A stretch of DNA of 64,000 bases from Orthonyx spaldingii (lineage: Eukaryota; Chordata; Aves; Passeriformes; Orthonychidae). The stretch is from positions 79,587-143,586 of the forward strand of contig VZTJ01005473.1 in NCBI GenBank assembly GCA_013397795.1. The letters are read 5' to 3'. The translations under genes were made by a program, and so were the position numbers. Under the pieces are notes generated by a model that worked only from the letters and a program-made list of their open reading frames with translations, made no database searches and was not told the DNA's origin. Below, in pieces: positions 1 to 13,471 of the stretch. Each line of letters opens with the position of its first letter. The first letter of the stretch is position 1.

Positions 1-83
1 CAGTGGGGCCCAACCAGTGCATCCTCAACTGTCGTGACAGAAACCAGACCTAGCTGAAAGGTACTGTGGTGATAAATGGCTGG

Positions 84-132
84 AAACCAAAAAACAAACC
101 AACCAAAAAACCAAAAAAACCCAACAAACCCA
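84..132 (+). repeat. A/C-rich simple tract (AAAC/AACC type)
   Basis: About 50 bases of nearly pure A and C in irregular AAAC, AACC and AAAAACC units. Tracts of this kind are common in bird genomes and recur through this window, mostly with the A/C strand on plus. Confidence 0.8.
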
Positions 133-1029
133 GGTGAACAGGAGGTCGCCCACTTCTAATCACAGCACCCTAAGCAGAAGAAAAGCTCTAACTTCTTTTG
201 TGTTAAGATAAAACAGTTCCACTTCACCAATTTGGAGCCAAAGCTCTCACCTAGAAAAAAATTAAAGATCCATCAATACTCTTTAGCAAGGCAAGCCTAA
301 AAACAAGAGCAGAAAGCAGATGTTTAAATAAAAACAATCACTCCAAAGGAGAATTTGTTTAGAAAAGTAAATAAATATGGTCATCTTACCCCTATTCCAA
401 AGGGGAAAAAATCCCTAAAGAACCTTTTAAAAGCCCAAAGAAGTTTCTGAACCTACAGATCTTTTGGCCTCAGAATTTTTGCTTGTGTGATGTATCTCTG
501 CTATACTTCACATATACTGCAGCTGTATTCACAGGGACGCACTGTTGTACACACATCGTTCCCAGACCTCTACACCTCCTATTTCTCATTGAAACTTTGG
601 GATCCAGCCTTGCACGAGCCTGCAGCACTCCAGATGGGTCACAGAGCCTTGCCAGCAGCCCTGCTCAATACAGCAAGATAATTTTACAGTCTTCTGTTTA
701 AACATTGTGCTGTGAATGTGATTTCTGATTCAAAATAATAATGGCATATGGCACAGCTTTAATAGCACTGCCATTTTGGATGGAATGCAACAGGGTTTTT
801 TTTTATTTTGCTTTATTAAAACACAATAGCTACATTAGCTCCTGCAAACAGACAGCCAAGAGTAATGAGGATGACCTATTCAACATGGAAATTTTGTGCT
901 AAGGCCTTCTGTGCAAGTTGGCAAAATGATGTAACAGGCACAGGAGTTCAAAAGTCAGATGAGATGGCAAAACATTAAAAACTCAGTATCTCTTTAAATG
1001 TAAGAAGTATGGTCCCAGGGGTTGCCTGA

Positions 1030-1082
1030 CTCCCTTCCTTTCTCTCCCTCTTTTTTTCTTTTTTTTTCCCTTTTTTTTTCCT
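1030..1082 (+). repeat. Polypyrimidine tract
   Basis: About 50 bases of C and T only, with T8-T9 runs separated by CCC. A homopyrimidine/homopurine tract. No AG-bounded open exon follows it, so I do not read it as a splice acceptor. Confidence 0.8.
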
Positions 1083-1607
1083 ATCAGAATACCCAATTGG
1101 GAATTAATCCTTGACAACCTTTGAAACCATTAAAATATTCAAGTTAATTTTCCTCCATCTTCCAAAATGTATTCATACTTTGGGCAGGTATCATGCATTT
1201 GATTTGTGTTCCCTTTATACAAACTCAGTTATTGCACAAGTCCTTTTATCATTTAAACAAGGGAAGGAATTCAAGAGCTTGAAAGAGCCATAAGACAGCA
1301 GATCAACACACTGGCAGTGAGTGACAATTTAAGACCCTCAATCCCACAGCTGAAATATGAAAATTATTTTTCAAATAGCATAGCTGCATAACACAGAAAT
1401 ATCACTTCATTCCTACTCTGACAAGGAGTGCCTTCTCCAGTTGTACAACTTTGAACTTCACACACACACTTTAAATTAGCTCAAGTTTCTTCTACTCCTA
1501 CCATTAACCTCCTAGCATTCAAATTCTTTGCCTTTTCTTTGTCCAAGTCTCCCAAAATGGAGATTGTTCATGTAAAAATGCAGTTTTACCTAAAAACACA
1601 ACCATCA

Positions 1608-1724
1608 GAAAAAAACCCCACAAAAAAAAAAATCCCAAAAAACAACCAACGAAAAAACTAAAAACAACAACAACAAAGAACAAACAAACAAAACCAAACC
1701 AAACCCAGCAAAGCCCCCAACCCC
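1608..1724 (+). repeat. Long A/C-rich simple tract
   Basis: Roughly 115 bases composed almost wholly of A and C, with CAA, CAAA and CCAAA units and a short (AAC)n core near 1661-1676. This is the longest tract of its type in the window. No transposon body is visible next to it, so it is not obviously a retroposon tail. Confidence 0.85.
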
Positions 1725-4700
1725 TTGAAAGTAGAAGGTAAAATAATCAGGAACTTAATTCAAATTTAATTTAACAAAACCCAGAACAAAATGTTTGAAG
1801 ACTGATGGTTAGGGTTTAGAAAAAAAATCAAAACTGTTTTATGTAAGTTTTGCCTCTTTTTATTTACCTGAGTATTTGCATAATTCCTCTATATCCCAAC
1901 TACAGACCCTCAGCCAGGCATCACATATCTGGGTGCAATTGAACAGTGGAATCATACTCAATACTATGTTCACAGAACTACCAACAACCAGCAATGTTGT
2001 TACATCTGCATTTACTCTATTTCCGTACAATAACATGTTATTTCAATTAAAAACAAGGGATATATGCAAGCAGTTTAAAGGCTCTTTCACAACAGAATCT
2101 GTTACTGCAGTGTGGGATCTAATGGAAATAGTACTCTCTTTTTTTAATATTACATTTTCAAAAGAAAAATAAAATCATGTCGTTTAGCTTATATGAGAAT
2201 TGCACAGAGATGCTTTCTTTAAACAGATATCAAATATATAGTCCATGTTGTTGTCCCTCTCTTTGATTATGAGAAAGAGCTCCTCACAATTTTCAGCCTG
2301 CCTTAAGCCAGTCTTAGAATCCACAATGCAGGAGAGAAAAAGGAAAAAGTATTCTGCAATTCTCTCACTCACTCTGAGCTCCACTCTGCAAACACCACAC
2401 AACAATAAGCCTTGCTCAGGTCCAGATGAGTAAAGTCTTGCTCTCCTAAGAGCCTGAGACAGAACACCAGAGATTCAGAGCTCTACCTCTTTCAATCCCA
2501 CTCCATCACCTTCCCCATTAGACACAGAACATGGAGAAAAGAAATGAGACCAAAAAAACCCCATACTTTGCAGTCTGCATGAACCTGTCTCACCTGAAAG
2601 CCCTTGTTCCCTAATAAAAGGCTTCTTGGATTTAAACTTCCTACCGGATCCCCACATCTGACCTCCATACCTCCTTAAAAACATCTCTCCAAGATTCAAC
2701 TTATCTTTTAAAATCTGTGGGCTCTCTCCTATCTTGATTCTCTCTCTCTCCAACTCTGAGCAGCTGTAGAAAAGCAGCTTCTCATAAATCCTGTGCTTTC
2801 TTTCCTGTCCAGTACTGCATCAGTAATCTTTAACAAAGCAGCTTATGGAATAGCATCCACAAACTGTGGAAGAATTTTCAATTCCTGCACAGTGCTATGA
2901 ATGATCTTAAAAATAAGAAGAGATGGTGACCTATGAAGTAGAAACCTTTTGGAAATTGTGTTTTCCTGATTTCCTTCCCTGCAGCTTTACACTCGAATGG
3001 ATTAGTTATGTAGCAGCATAACTACAGTGTAAATCTGAATATTTTAGAACCCTATTCTTGAGAATTGGTGTAATATATGTATTCTGGAAAATTGATACAT
3101 CTCTTGTGACTCATCTGTGCAGAGTACTGTCCATTGAGCAATGTTTATAAAAAGGGAAATCCTTGGAAACTGTTTTGCTTTGTTTCCAGCCTCTAGCATG
3201 CCTTGCTTCTGAATTCTGCAGAGGGATGAGATACAGCTGTAGTCTGGTGTTATTCTTCAAAAGCATTAAAGCATAAAATTACCATTTACTGCGAGGTGTA
3301 AGACAAATTAAATAAGAGATAAAATGTATCTAACCTAAAATTAAATAAAACTTCCTTTTACTTTCAGTATAACTTTATTTCTTTAAAGAGACTATATTCA
3401 GGTTGGTGATGACTTAGGGAAAGAATAAAATAGAACACCTAGGATAGTTTGCATCTACTTCTAACAACTATCATCAATCAAAAAAATGATATATGCCTTT
3501 TAAATATAATGTAAAGTTACTGGAATCATTCCAATATCAAGATGAAAGCTTAAACTGTATGTTCACAATGGAGAAATTAATTCATCAACCTTACTACTGG
3601 ATTAGGAGTAGTCTTTTGCTGTGTTTAAAGAAAGAATGGGAGAATAGACAAAAAAGAAAGGACAGTTTCTATAGGGAAAGCCTGGCATTTCTCAGCACTT
3701 CACCTGGCACAGAAGCTGTGTTTATACTGCAAAGTCAGAAAGAAGGAATAAACTGCACTAGTCACTGATAATATACAGAAATGAATGGAGACTGAAAGAC
3801 AGCCTTATATATTTAATGCACCTTTAACAGTGCAGAACAGTAAGGTTATAGAAACAGAAAGCTCCATTTTCCCCAGGAAGTAACCTAATTTTCATTAAGA
3901 AAACATTTTTCTGTCATTTTTTTAATGTAAAACTCAAATTCCACTGTTCATCCATGTAACTTCTGGCAAGGAAGCCTAATGTTCTACTCACCCTTGAATA
4001 TCTTCTCTCTCCCATATTGAGAAGCACTTAAGGAACACACTTCAGCTGTCCTAGAATGACCTAATAATATTAGAGGGACTAATTAAATGCCTCCAAGTAA
4101 AGGCACAGTCACCTGTACTCCATGGTTCTGACACTCTCCCATTAGGAAAACAAAGAGACAGTTTCAAAACACGAGCTCTAAAATCAAGCATCAAAAGGAG
4201 TTTAAAGGTGTTCCTGCAATCTTAATCTGGTAATATTGGGAAAAGAAATTAGAAATCGTCTGACAGCCACTTGATCCTGTGAAAGAGGATAAGAGCAAAA
4301 ATATTGAAGAAGAACTGCTCTGTAATGCACAGCTATAAGCAACAATCCTCAGGATATCTGACACTGGAATACTTGTGATCTGTATGTTCTTTTACATCTA
4401 TCTTTTTTAATATACCCCTTCTTCCCACAGCATTCAATACAAGCATATCTCCAAATAAAAATAATTCTCTGCAGAATGACATTGATAATTACTTAGTTCA
4501 TCAGCAGAGACTGAAGAAATCACCCTGAGAATAAACATTTGAACCATCTGCTTTTTTCCCTCTTGGTGTGAAATAAGGGTGGAATCAATAAGGGTGGTAC
4601 AAAATGCACTGCTGACGTGAAATCAGTGGTTTAGAAAACACAAAAATGTTCCTAGTAAATGAGCAGGTCATGTAAGAACCCCAAAGCCTAAAAAGCAGGT

Positions 4701-7700
4701 CAGTCATGCTTTTCCATCTATATTCCCCTTTCCAATTACCCCTCATTCCTCTCCTCTTAACTTGTTCCCTCAACACACACCTCAATTCAATATCCTGCTC
4801 CTCACAGCTACTCTCCTTGTCTGCATTTGAATTAAACTGTTCCACCAGTTTTCTATTCTGCTGTAAGTCCAGGTGGACAAAATAACAACTGAAGGAGGAA
4901 GGAGACATGTTTTCATTAGCTCAAGTGCTCATCAAACAGAAGCCTTGAATAGCCAAGGGGAACAAACACAGTCACAACTGTGTTAGGGTTTAATTTACAA
5001 ACCAAAAGAAACAAACACCACAAACACAATCCTCTGCTTAACCAGCAAGTTTAGGCTCCCTCAGATCCAGGCTCCTGTATAAATTTTGTCTTAAAGATAA
5101 TTTGGAAGCTCTAAGGCCCCTGATCATACTGAATACAGTTAGAAGTCATAGTAAGTGTTTAAGGTTTTTCTGTATAACTGGAGAAAAAGCAACATGTGGT
5201 CCTCGTCCCCAGTGCGATATTCCTGGATTAATGAAACAGCAGGATTCACATGGTTTGCACACAAACAGTAGGACAAACTGATTCCATAAGCATTTCTAAT
5301 CACATAATAGAGGAGTTGCTGTGTATACTCACTCCCACTTTTCAACTTCTTAAGTAGCTAACAATTTTCTGTCAAATGCAAAGTGGAGATCTTCCATTCC
5401 AAACAAAATCTTATTTATTTTTTTTCCAAGAACATTGCCTCCAATGTGAAATTCCTCTACATAAGCAAAAAGCTTCAGGAAAATCTGCAATGTCCTTATT
5501 CTAAATTCACAAAGCACAAATTAAAACACCTAATCTGCCATTTTTACCTGCTGGATAAAGAAGGAGAACATTTTAAAATCCTTTTGTGGTTTATTATGCA
5601 CTGAAAGGTTAGCAACCATTTTGGCATCCATCGTCTTAGTAATTTCTGAATGTCTGAAGGACTTTACTACAACTTTTCCATACTTAACACACTTGGGTTC
5701 TGGCAAGTGGAGAGCAGCTGGACATGTTTTCCTGGAAACAACTGCAAGACAATTTTATTTCCACTGAACAGTATGAAGAGAATGAAAATTGCCCAGAATC
5801 CATACCAGGCACAACCACACTCAGCCTGCATCAGACACCATGTCATGCCAAAGCCCCTTGATAAACTAACTCCTTGCAAGAAACTAGATATTAATTAGTT
5901 CAAACAATGATATATTGAGTGGCTAAGTTTTATATTTCAAAGGCTGTAACAACTGCCTGGAAGTCACCACAATAATAGGTTTCCACTGGAAAACACCTGA
6001 TTCAGCTAACACACAGGTTTACAAGAGTTGATGTTTCTATAGACTTTAAAAAATACATTTTCAGAGGCTTCATTTCAGTCCAGGTGTCCTGCATGAATAC
6101 ATGTGCAGAGATTCCATAAAAGGTTTGATAGAGCTTTTCAGGTTCTTTTACCCTTTGTTATTATTCCATTCTAATACTCTTTACTACAGTCACAACAAGA
6201 TTTTGCACTAAATTTTACCTTTCAGCATAACACAAAACTCACTGACATCATTGTTCATTTTGCTACTGCATGAGTAAGAAACTTATATGTACTTCTGTGA
6301 ACTTAAATTTTGCAACCAAAACTCTTGACTTACGCATGGTTAAATTAAGATTTAGTTAATGAAATGCTATGAATCATTAATTCCTTTCACGAATGAATAT
6401 CTAACACTGCAATACAAGCTTGCAGTCAAGAGACCAGGGATCAGTTTAACTTATTACAAATTTAAGCACTTGCATTATGGACCAGCAGCATTAAAATGAA
6501 CAGAACTCATCTATAAGTCTCCACAGGCACAAAATTAAGCTACCAGTTACCCAGTTTCTTTGAGAAGAATGACAATCCATAGGTTAACACACCTGTAAAA
6601 TGGCACAAAGTCCTGAATTCAGTTGCTTCCTCACCACAGATTTCTCACACAAACTGGGCAAATCAGAAGTCATAATTCTGATTTGAGAGGATTTGTTTTC
6701 TGAAAGACATGAAGGCACTTCACAACCATGTCTGATGTAAAATCCAAACATACACAAATTAGTTTTATGCACAAAATTCAGGCTTCTAATCTTTATTTGT
6801 ATTGCCTATGGTGGTGAAGAAAGAGAATCTCTTTGGTTTCAGCCAGCAAACTGCACAGCACAGAGGACTCTGGCAACTGTCCAGTACTCCACTACAGTCA
6901 AGTAAGACTTTACATGCAGCAGTGTCCCTGAAGAATAACTTAAGGAAGATGACACTGCTCATTATAGCACTTGCTAAAAAGAAAATTTAAAATAGATCTA
7001 AATCTCTAGTGTACCTCTTGTTCTCTTGAAACACCAACTATGCTTTTAATACATAAACCATCTTCCATTACTGAATTTCCACTGTATTAACCCATAATTA
7101 TATACCAACACACATAGGCACACAGGCATTAAAGAATTCCTCAAATTACCATGTAGCACATTTATGTGTTTTCTCTGAACTAAGCTACATATCTCAGTAT
7201 CTGTGTATTCACCAGATAAGCATTTAAAAATATAAACCTGAGGATAAATGGGAGGAAAGATAAAGGAAAAGTAAATTAAGGGATATATAATCTGATTTGA
7301 GCAAAACGTCCAACTGCAATGCTAAATCTCAATTAGTTTTGTGCAATGGGTAACAGTAAAGAGTGAGATCATGGCCTGAAGCAAATTTTATACTTCAGAG
7401 AGAAGACTCATAGTATGTCAGGGCCTCCACTGTCAAATGTCATCTGCTCATGGTGTTTAACAAAAGGAGTTCTGTCACGTGCAAAACCCACGCAATACGT
7501 TAATTATCATGTATTTCAATCTAGGAATGATATCAGAAAGAAGGAAAACTTATGCACAGTAACTCTGGGCTTTTGTCTGTGATCACGTTCCATCAATGTG
7601 TCACATCACCTCAACCCAAGCAACTGATGCCTTTAGTATGACTCAGGTGACTTGGTTTTAAAGGAACTCAGTGCTCGTCATTTTCAGGTTCATTTCCAAC

Positions 7701-7829
7701 TTAGAGAGCTGCTATCCTTTTCCCAGTGTGTGGCAGTGCACTTGCTTTCCATGTCTTATTTAACCCAGCTATGGGTGGCAATGCATTCATTTTAGAACAG
7801 AGTAAACCAGACTATTTTAGCTGGAACAA

Positions 7830-8560
7830 TGATTGTCTGGTCCAACTGCCTCAGCTACTCAGGACTGACCAAGCTAAGGGCATTGCCCAAATGCCTCTTC
7901 AGCACTGGCAGGCCTGGTTCTCTAAGCTGATCAGATCCCTCTGCAAGGCAATTTCTCCCTCAAGACAGTCAACAGCACTTCATTGTTTGCATAGCAGTGA
8001 ATTTACTCCTGGTGCCTTCAACTGGTGCATGCCGAGCTCTGGTCAGTGTCCTGAACAGCCCTGCCCTAGAACTGAGCCCTGGGGACACTCCTGCTCTGGG
8101 TGCAGAGCCCTCCACTGCAGCTCCTTCAGCCCTGCTCTTCAGCCAGCCCCTCACTCAGTGCTCCATGAACACACTCATCCCACGTTCAGGCAGCTGGCTC
8201 AAAAGGAAGCTGTGAAGGCAGTACCACAAGCATTACTAAAATCCAGAAAAATCACCTGCACCACCTTCCCTTCATCCAGTAGGCAGGTGAGCTTAGCACT
8301 GAAGGATATCAAACTAATTCAACAGGACTTTCCCTTTGTGAACCCCTTTAACTCCACCTGTTGATAGCATTGCTCTTTAAATGCCTTTCAGCGGTACCCA
8401 GTACAATCTTCTCCATAATTTTTCCAGGAACTGAAGTTAGACTAACAGGTCTGTAGTTCCCCGGGGTCTTCCCTCACACCTTTTCTGTAAATTAGGATAA
8501 CATTGGCAAGCTTTATTGCAAAGTGAGATGATATTGGCCAGCTAGCTATGATGAAACTCT
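7830..8560 (-). mobile_element. CR1 LINE fragment, reverse-transcriptase region of ORF2, antisense and decayed
   Basis: Read on the minus strand, 8380-8490 encodes GNYRPVSLTSVPGKIMEKI, the conserved start of the CR1 reverse-transcriptase domain. Further along the same strand (about 8350-8230) come a KGKSC-type segment, an LLDEGK segment and LDFSNA, which corresponds to the LDFSKAFD motif. Order and spacing fit CR1 ORF2. Frameshifts and stops break the frame, and the 5' part, the catalytic-domain remainder and the 3' end are missing. The 212-codon plus-strand frame at 7726-8364 is the antisense shadow of this element and should not be annotated as a gene. CR1 copies move by target-primed reverse transcription and are usually 5'-truncated; an internal fragment like this one implies old age and later deletion. 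Confidence 0.85.
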
Positions 8561-10688
8561 AACAATATCTGTGAACCATATAGGGTTTAAATATAAATAA
8601 ATATAGTCTTGAGAAAGGGCTACTACATATTACGTAATGTATACAGTGCCATGTATTTAAAGCTATTTTATAGTAAAAAAAATAGTTGGAGAAACAAAGA
8701 CATTAATCTGTTCATATTTTCTTAAAAGTGATCCTTTTCCCTAGTGATCCTTCCTCTTCCCTAACCTTTTTTCAAATCTTCCAGTGTTTGGTCCCCACTG
8801 AAAGCTTGTGTTTTAGCTAGACCAACAGGCAGACAGGTAGGCAGATAAACACCTACTTGAGGCAACAAATCAGATGAATTTATATCCACATATTTGTGCA
8901 AAGCACAGGAGTAAAGAAAGAAAATTAAGCCTGCATCTGATAGGTCAGTTGTTTCACATTGCCATATTCCACATCAACATTCACTCAGCAGATAAATGTG
9001 TTTTTTCATGGCAAATGGTGTGGGTGCGGGGGGAGGGAAGAGTGCATTTTACTCAGAAAACAACACAGCTTTTTCAAGTGTCAAGACACTTGCCATGCTT
9101 TTGCTTTACCTAAACTATTAAAATTCACTCATTTTTGAGATACCTATAAAATTTCAAAACACATTTAAACATTTCAGAAGACCCAGCCCTTCCCCAACTC
9201 CCATTTTCTCTCCTCTATCAGCAGTTTCACCACCATGTCTGAGTGCTTGCTGACATGCCACCAGGCATCTCTTCCTGTTGACGATTCTGACCTTTATTAA
9301 TTCAAGTCTGTGCAATCTTCACCACTGATCTGTCAAAACTGACACCCTGTCACACTAAGAATTTGCAGGGAGCATTCTGAAATAGTTCACAGGGCACTAC
9401 ATTGAATCTACCTGATACCTAGAGAAAAAATTGACAGCTTTTAGCTATGTCTTTTATACTTCTGTGGTAGGATGGCCATAGAGGTTGCAATTAATCAGTG
9501 AAACAGCTCAACACTCTGAAAGATTGCAACCAATCCTAATAAGTGATCAACTGAATTATATTAATTTGTTTTTATAAAATAGTTTTCAATAGCAGGTTTT
9601 GTTTTCCTACTCAAAATGTATCCCTAATGGCAGTAATGATAAACAAATCTTAACATCTTGAAGTTGAACCAGGTACAGTTTGAGGCCCTTATTCATAGGT
9701 TCAGTGTATAAATGCACTTCACAGGAAACAAAACAGCAGGAAAACAGTATAGCCTGTGTAGCATCATCATTTGGAAAAGAGCCAAGATTTGGAGACACCA
9801 CTGACTAAAATACTCCATCGCCTGAACTATTTTACAAACAACAGTAACTTTGGTCAGTTGTGGCTACATTAGGCAACTCTAGGACTGGCATTTCACAGGG
9901 TCTTTGCAGTAATTCCCACAACACGACAAACAGCTGCCATAAATAGTCTTGCCTAGTTATAACATGGGGGTGGTATTTTTTTATAACCACCTAAAGCCAG
10001 CTTAACTCTAAAGGATAATATTCCTGAACATGAACTACACAAGCAATGTTTTTAAACAGTATTATCTACTGCTTTTAAGTCTCTTACAGTTATTACTCTT
10101 ACATTTTAAGTCTTGTTCAGTGTGGAATAACCACTGAAGGGTGAAAGCATATGAATACCTCACTGTAACTAGGGCAGACTGACTTTTTATCTGCTGTAAC
10201 TTCACTGAAACTAAGTGAAGGAGGTACTAAGCTTACTTGAGGTGAGGCTGTGTCAGATCCTGCAGGGCTTTATTGACAAAACAATTCCCTACCCGGAACA
10301 TCAGTAATTCTTCTCAGTATGGGTGTACACCCATTAATAAGAACATTTTAGGGAGTTACATAATGGCTGCAGAAATGTGCAGGTTGGACTTTCTTCAATG
10401 ACTTTCAAGAACTTCTCCTCAGCATCCTCCAGTCTTTAACATCCCTTTGAGGAAAACATACCTTTTATTACATGATACATTCAGAAATAACTCTTCTGTG
10501 CCAACACTCAAGCACTTCTGAAGTGCCAAGTGCAACTGGGAAACTCCTGCTGCTGGATGTTTGTTTGGATGACATCCTCTCACAGTTTTATTCCTGACAG
10601 AAATCATATGGCTAGTGTGTTCTTATGGACCTTCTCTAAAAAACCCATTTTGTTTAAGACAATTTTTTTGTTTCCTGTCTCTAAAGAG
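8561..10688. other. Noncoding stretch, nothing recognised
   Basis: AT-rich sequence between two CR1 fragments. Open frames of 60-90 codons occur on both strands without domain content. No repeat family or RNA gene was recognised. Confidence 0.55.
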
Positions 10689-10689
10689 A

Positions 10690-11060
10690 TTCGGGCAAAG
10701 GAAGGCAGAGACAAGTTAGAATTACAGACCAATTACAGACCACTCAGCTGTGCTTCAGCCCTGGGCAAACTTTTAGAACAAATACATTAAACTGACTATT
10801 TATAAGCACTTGGAGATTAACCATGAGATGAATAGCCACCAACACAATTTTCTTGAGAGCAAATCAGTTTTTTGACAGCTCAGTCTAACTTCCTTCAACA
10901 CAAACCTGGTAGCTAAAAGGAAAGCTGGAAATGTCACAGCTTGACTTCAGCAAAGCCCTCGACAATATCTAGCCAGATTGTCTTGCACCAGCTGAACAGA
11001 CAGGTTATGTGAAAACCCTCTAAGAGTGGTGAAAACGCATGGGATAACCATGAGGCACAT
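10690..11060 (+). mobile_element. CR1 LINE fragment, reverse-transcriptase region of ORF2, sense and decayed
   Basis: The plus strand encodes NYRPLS at about 10729 and, 71 codons further on, LDFSKALDNI at about 10942, the two hallmark motifs at the start of the CR1 reverse-transcriptase domain at their usual spacing. Between them a FLESKS segment matches the usual (G)FxxxKS motif. Several frameshifts and stops make it non-functional. The boundaries are approximate because similarity fades on both sides. A CR1 3' end lies in the same orientation 2.1 kb downstream and may be the other end of the same insertion. Confidence 0.75.
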
Positions 11061-13199
11061 TTATTCATGTCCTAGGAATTACAGCCTGTCTTCAGTTGCA
11101 GCAAAAAGACCCTAGTTAAATACTATTAAGAGGTTTCAAATCAAAGGGACAGCAAAACCAAACTAAATTACATAACTAGGGTGAAACACCACTAACAGAG
11201 GAAGTGAAGAAGGACAGAATATTTGTTTTTCAGGATTTCTGACATGATTTCTAAAATAGAAAGTCTAAGAGGAGTGGTGAATTCACTTCCTAAAAGATAC
11301 ATTTAGATTATTTACTCCTAGTCCAACTTCACTACCTTCTCAAGTCTTTTCATATCTGTAGAAAACATTGGTAAAAGTCTAGAAAAAAATAAAGTGAGAT
11401 GCAAACTGAATCCTATACATGGTTACAAATTGCAGGCCCCTTTTAAAGTTATTGCAAATGTGATGATAAAATTAAATTCCACATAAAGCACCAATTTTCT
11501 AAATTCACAATTCCCAATGAGACTAAAGAGTGTTTGCCATTTGCAAGGTATATTAATCAATTAAGGTAACCTCCAAATAAAACATCATAGTTTCTCCTAA
11601 ATGCCAATAAATACAGTAATCTCAGGAAACATGACAACATGCTGTGAGCCTTTACCACAAATTGATATAATTCTTGATTCTGTTATCCAAAAAAAGTCAA
11701 TCTTGGGAGTGCCAATTAATTATCAAATTTTCTCAAACTGTGGTTCTAGCACACGATACTGGCAGGACCAGATTGGTAGCACGGCCTTACACAGCATGAG
11801 AAGTCTGTAAATAAGCTGATTTATCCCCAACAGCAGCACTTGAGCTGTACAGGAAGCAGAAAATTCTCTTCCATAAACCTTAAAAATATGGAAAAATACA
11901 CTACAAACAACACAAAAGCCAGACAGGAATAAACTAAACTTTGCTATCAGAGCTGTTAGGTAAATAGAATTATGCTAAATCTGCTGGGAGAAAAAAAAAA
12001 AGTAACAAATAAACAACAAACTTGTAGTATCAGCATTGCAGTACTACAGAACATGATCTAGATTTCAACTACAATCACTGTAATATGTGATTATTCATTG
12101 CCATGAGTAAGGGAAGATAAATTTAAAGGAATGTCAATCAGATGCATTGACACCTCCATGAAAACCCAATGCATCTCTCATACACAATTCACTTTGTGGA
12201 TAATTCATCAACAGTTCGGTTCCTGACTCGAGATCCAGCTGCAGAAATCGAGTCTCCTGGGCCAAAGATGGCACTTTATGATGTGCTGCACACAGAATCA
12301 GGTCTGAGTTCTCTCAGTGAGAAAATGGCAGATCATGAGCCTCAACTCTTCAGAGCCTGGCATAAAACACACGCAGTTCTATCAAGTGCAGTTCACAGCC
12401 TGGGAAGTCTGAAGTTAAACACACAGTTAAACACCTTCCCTAGTCTCTAGGATGAAGCCTTCTCCTTGATAATGCTTTGTTTTTAGACAAAGAACTTGCC
12501 TAGAGGACTGATCAAAGAAATGATCTGTTGGACATAAAGATGAAACTGCATATCTTCTTTTCTGATATATTATTAAAAAGTATCACTGCACCACACACTT
12601 CATGTTCCTACTAAAGAATCTAACTACTCAACCAGAGATTGTTGTTGGGCTTTTTCCTCCCCTTTCAGAACTGAAGCAGGTGTTAGAGGGTCTTTCCTAC
12701 CTGCCTTTTTGTTAAATGTGGCTAGCTTTGAAGCAAATATCTCTGAAATGAGGCAGATGGTGTCTCCTTTGAAGTAGCAGCTCATTCAAAGCAGAAGCAA
12801 AAAAGGAGAAACAGCTTTATTGCAGTTACTTTATTATGCAATGCCCTTTTAATCTCATGGGGATGACCACAGAGAATCAGAAGATGAAATCATGATTCCT
12901 CCTGCCACTGCTTTGCAAAAAGAGAAATAGAACTACAAGGAATGGGTTCAGGCTTCTCAATATAGTGTATGGAAGAAAAGCCCCATTGTAGTGATCCACT
13001 GTCTCACAGTGACAGAGTATGAATGCCATAAGGATTTTTGAATCATCAGGAACTACTCAAGTTCCTGCATTCCAGTCTAAAGAAAAATGGAATTGTAGAA
13101 GCTATTCAATGGATCAATCTAAAGAGACCAGAATCTGTCTTCTTATCATCCAGACTGGGCCAGCAATATCACGTATTTGACAGGTCAGTATAACCAGAT
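11061..13199. other. Noncoding stretch between two same-strand CR1 pieces
   Basis: AT-rich DNA with no recognisable family. The frame at 12169-12450 (93 codons) has no known domain. If the flanking CR1 pieces belong to one insertion, this interval is the eroded middle plus later insertions; I cannot see clear CR1 sequence in it. Confidence 0.45.
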
Positions 13200-13471
13200 C
13201 CTAAAGAAAGTAACAAGTGACAGGACAAGAGGAAATGGCCTCCAGTTGCACCAGAGGAGGTTTAGGTTGGATATTACGAAAAACTTCACAAGAAGGGTGG
13301 TCAGGCACCACAGCAAAGTGGTGGAGTCAGCACCCCTGAAGGTGTTTAAAAAATGTGTAGATGTGGCACTTGAGGATGTGGTTTAGGGGTGACTTGGCAA
13401 TGCTGGGATAACAGCTGGGCTAAATGATCTCAAAGCTCTTCTCCCACCTAAATTATTCTAGGATACTATGA
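13200..13471 (+). mobile_element. CR1 LINE 3' end (ORF2 C-terminus plus 3' UTR)
   Basis: The plus strand encodes SDRTRGNGLQLHQRRFRLD followed by VVESAPLKVFK and a stop at 13386, the usual C-terminal end of CR1 ORF2. It continues into the typical 3' UTR (a GGGCTAAATGATCTCAAAG-like segment) and ends in degenerate ATTCTATGA-type octamers at 13452-13471. The frame is nearly intact over about 60 codons, but the rest of the element is missing, so it cannot be functional. CR1 inserts without target-site duplication, so none is expected. Confidence 0.92.

Larger units (their letters stand above)
1..7825. other. Noncoding stretch, no gene recognised
   Basis: AT-rich DNA with many stops in all frames. 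The open frames here (the longest is about 107 codons, at 4585-4908 minus) show no domain, signal peptide or consistent splice context, and overlapping frames on both strands look equally good, as expected by chance. The only structures I see are simple A/C-rich and pyrimidine tracts, listed separately. It could be intergenic or intronic. Confidence 0.6.

Noticed and set aside
7726..8364. 212-codon plus-strand open frame as a novel gene
   Set aside because: It lies mostly antisense to a decayed CR1 reverse-transcriptase fragment, which explains its length and composition.
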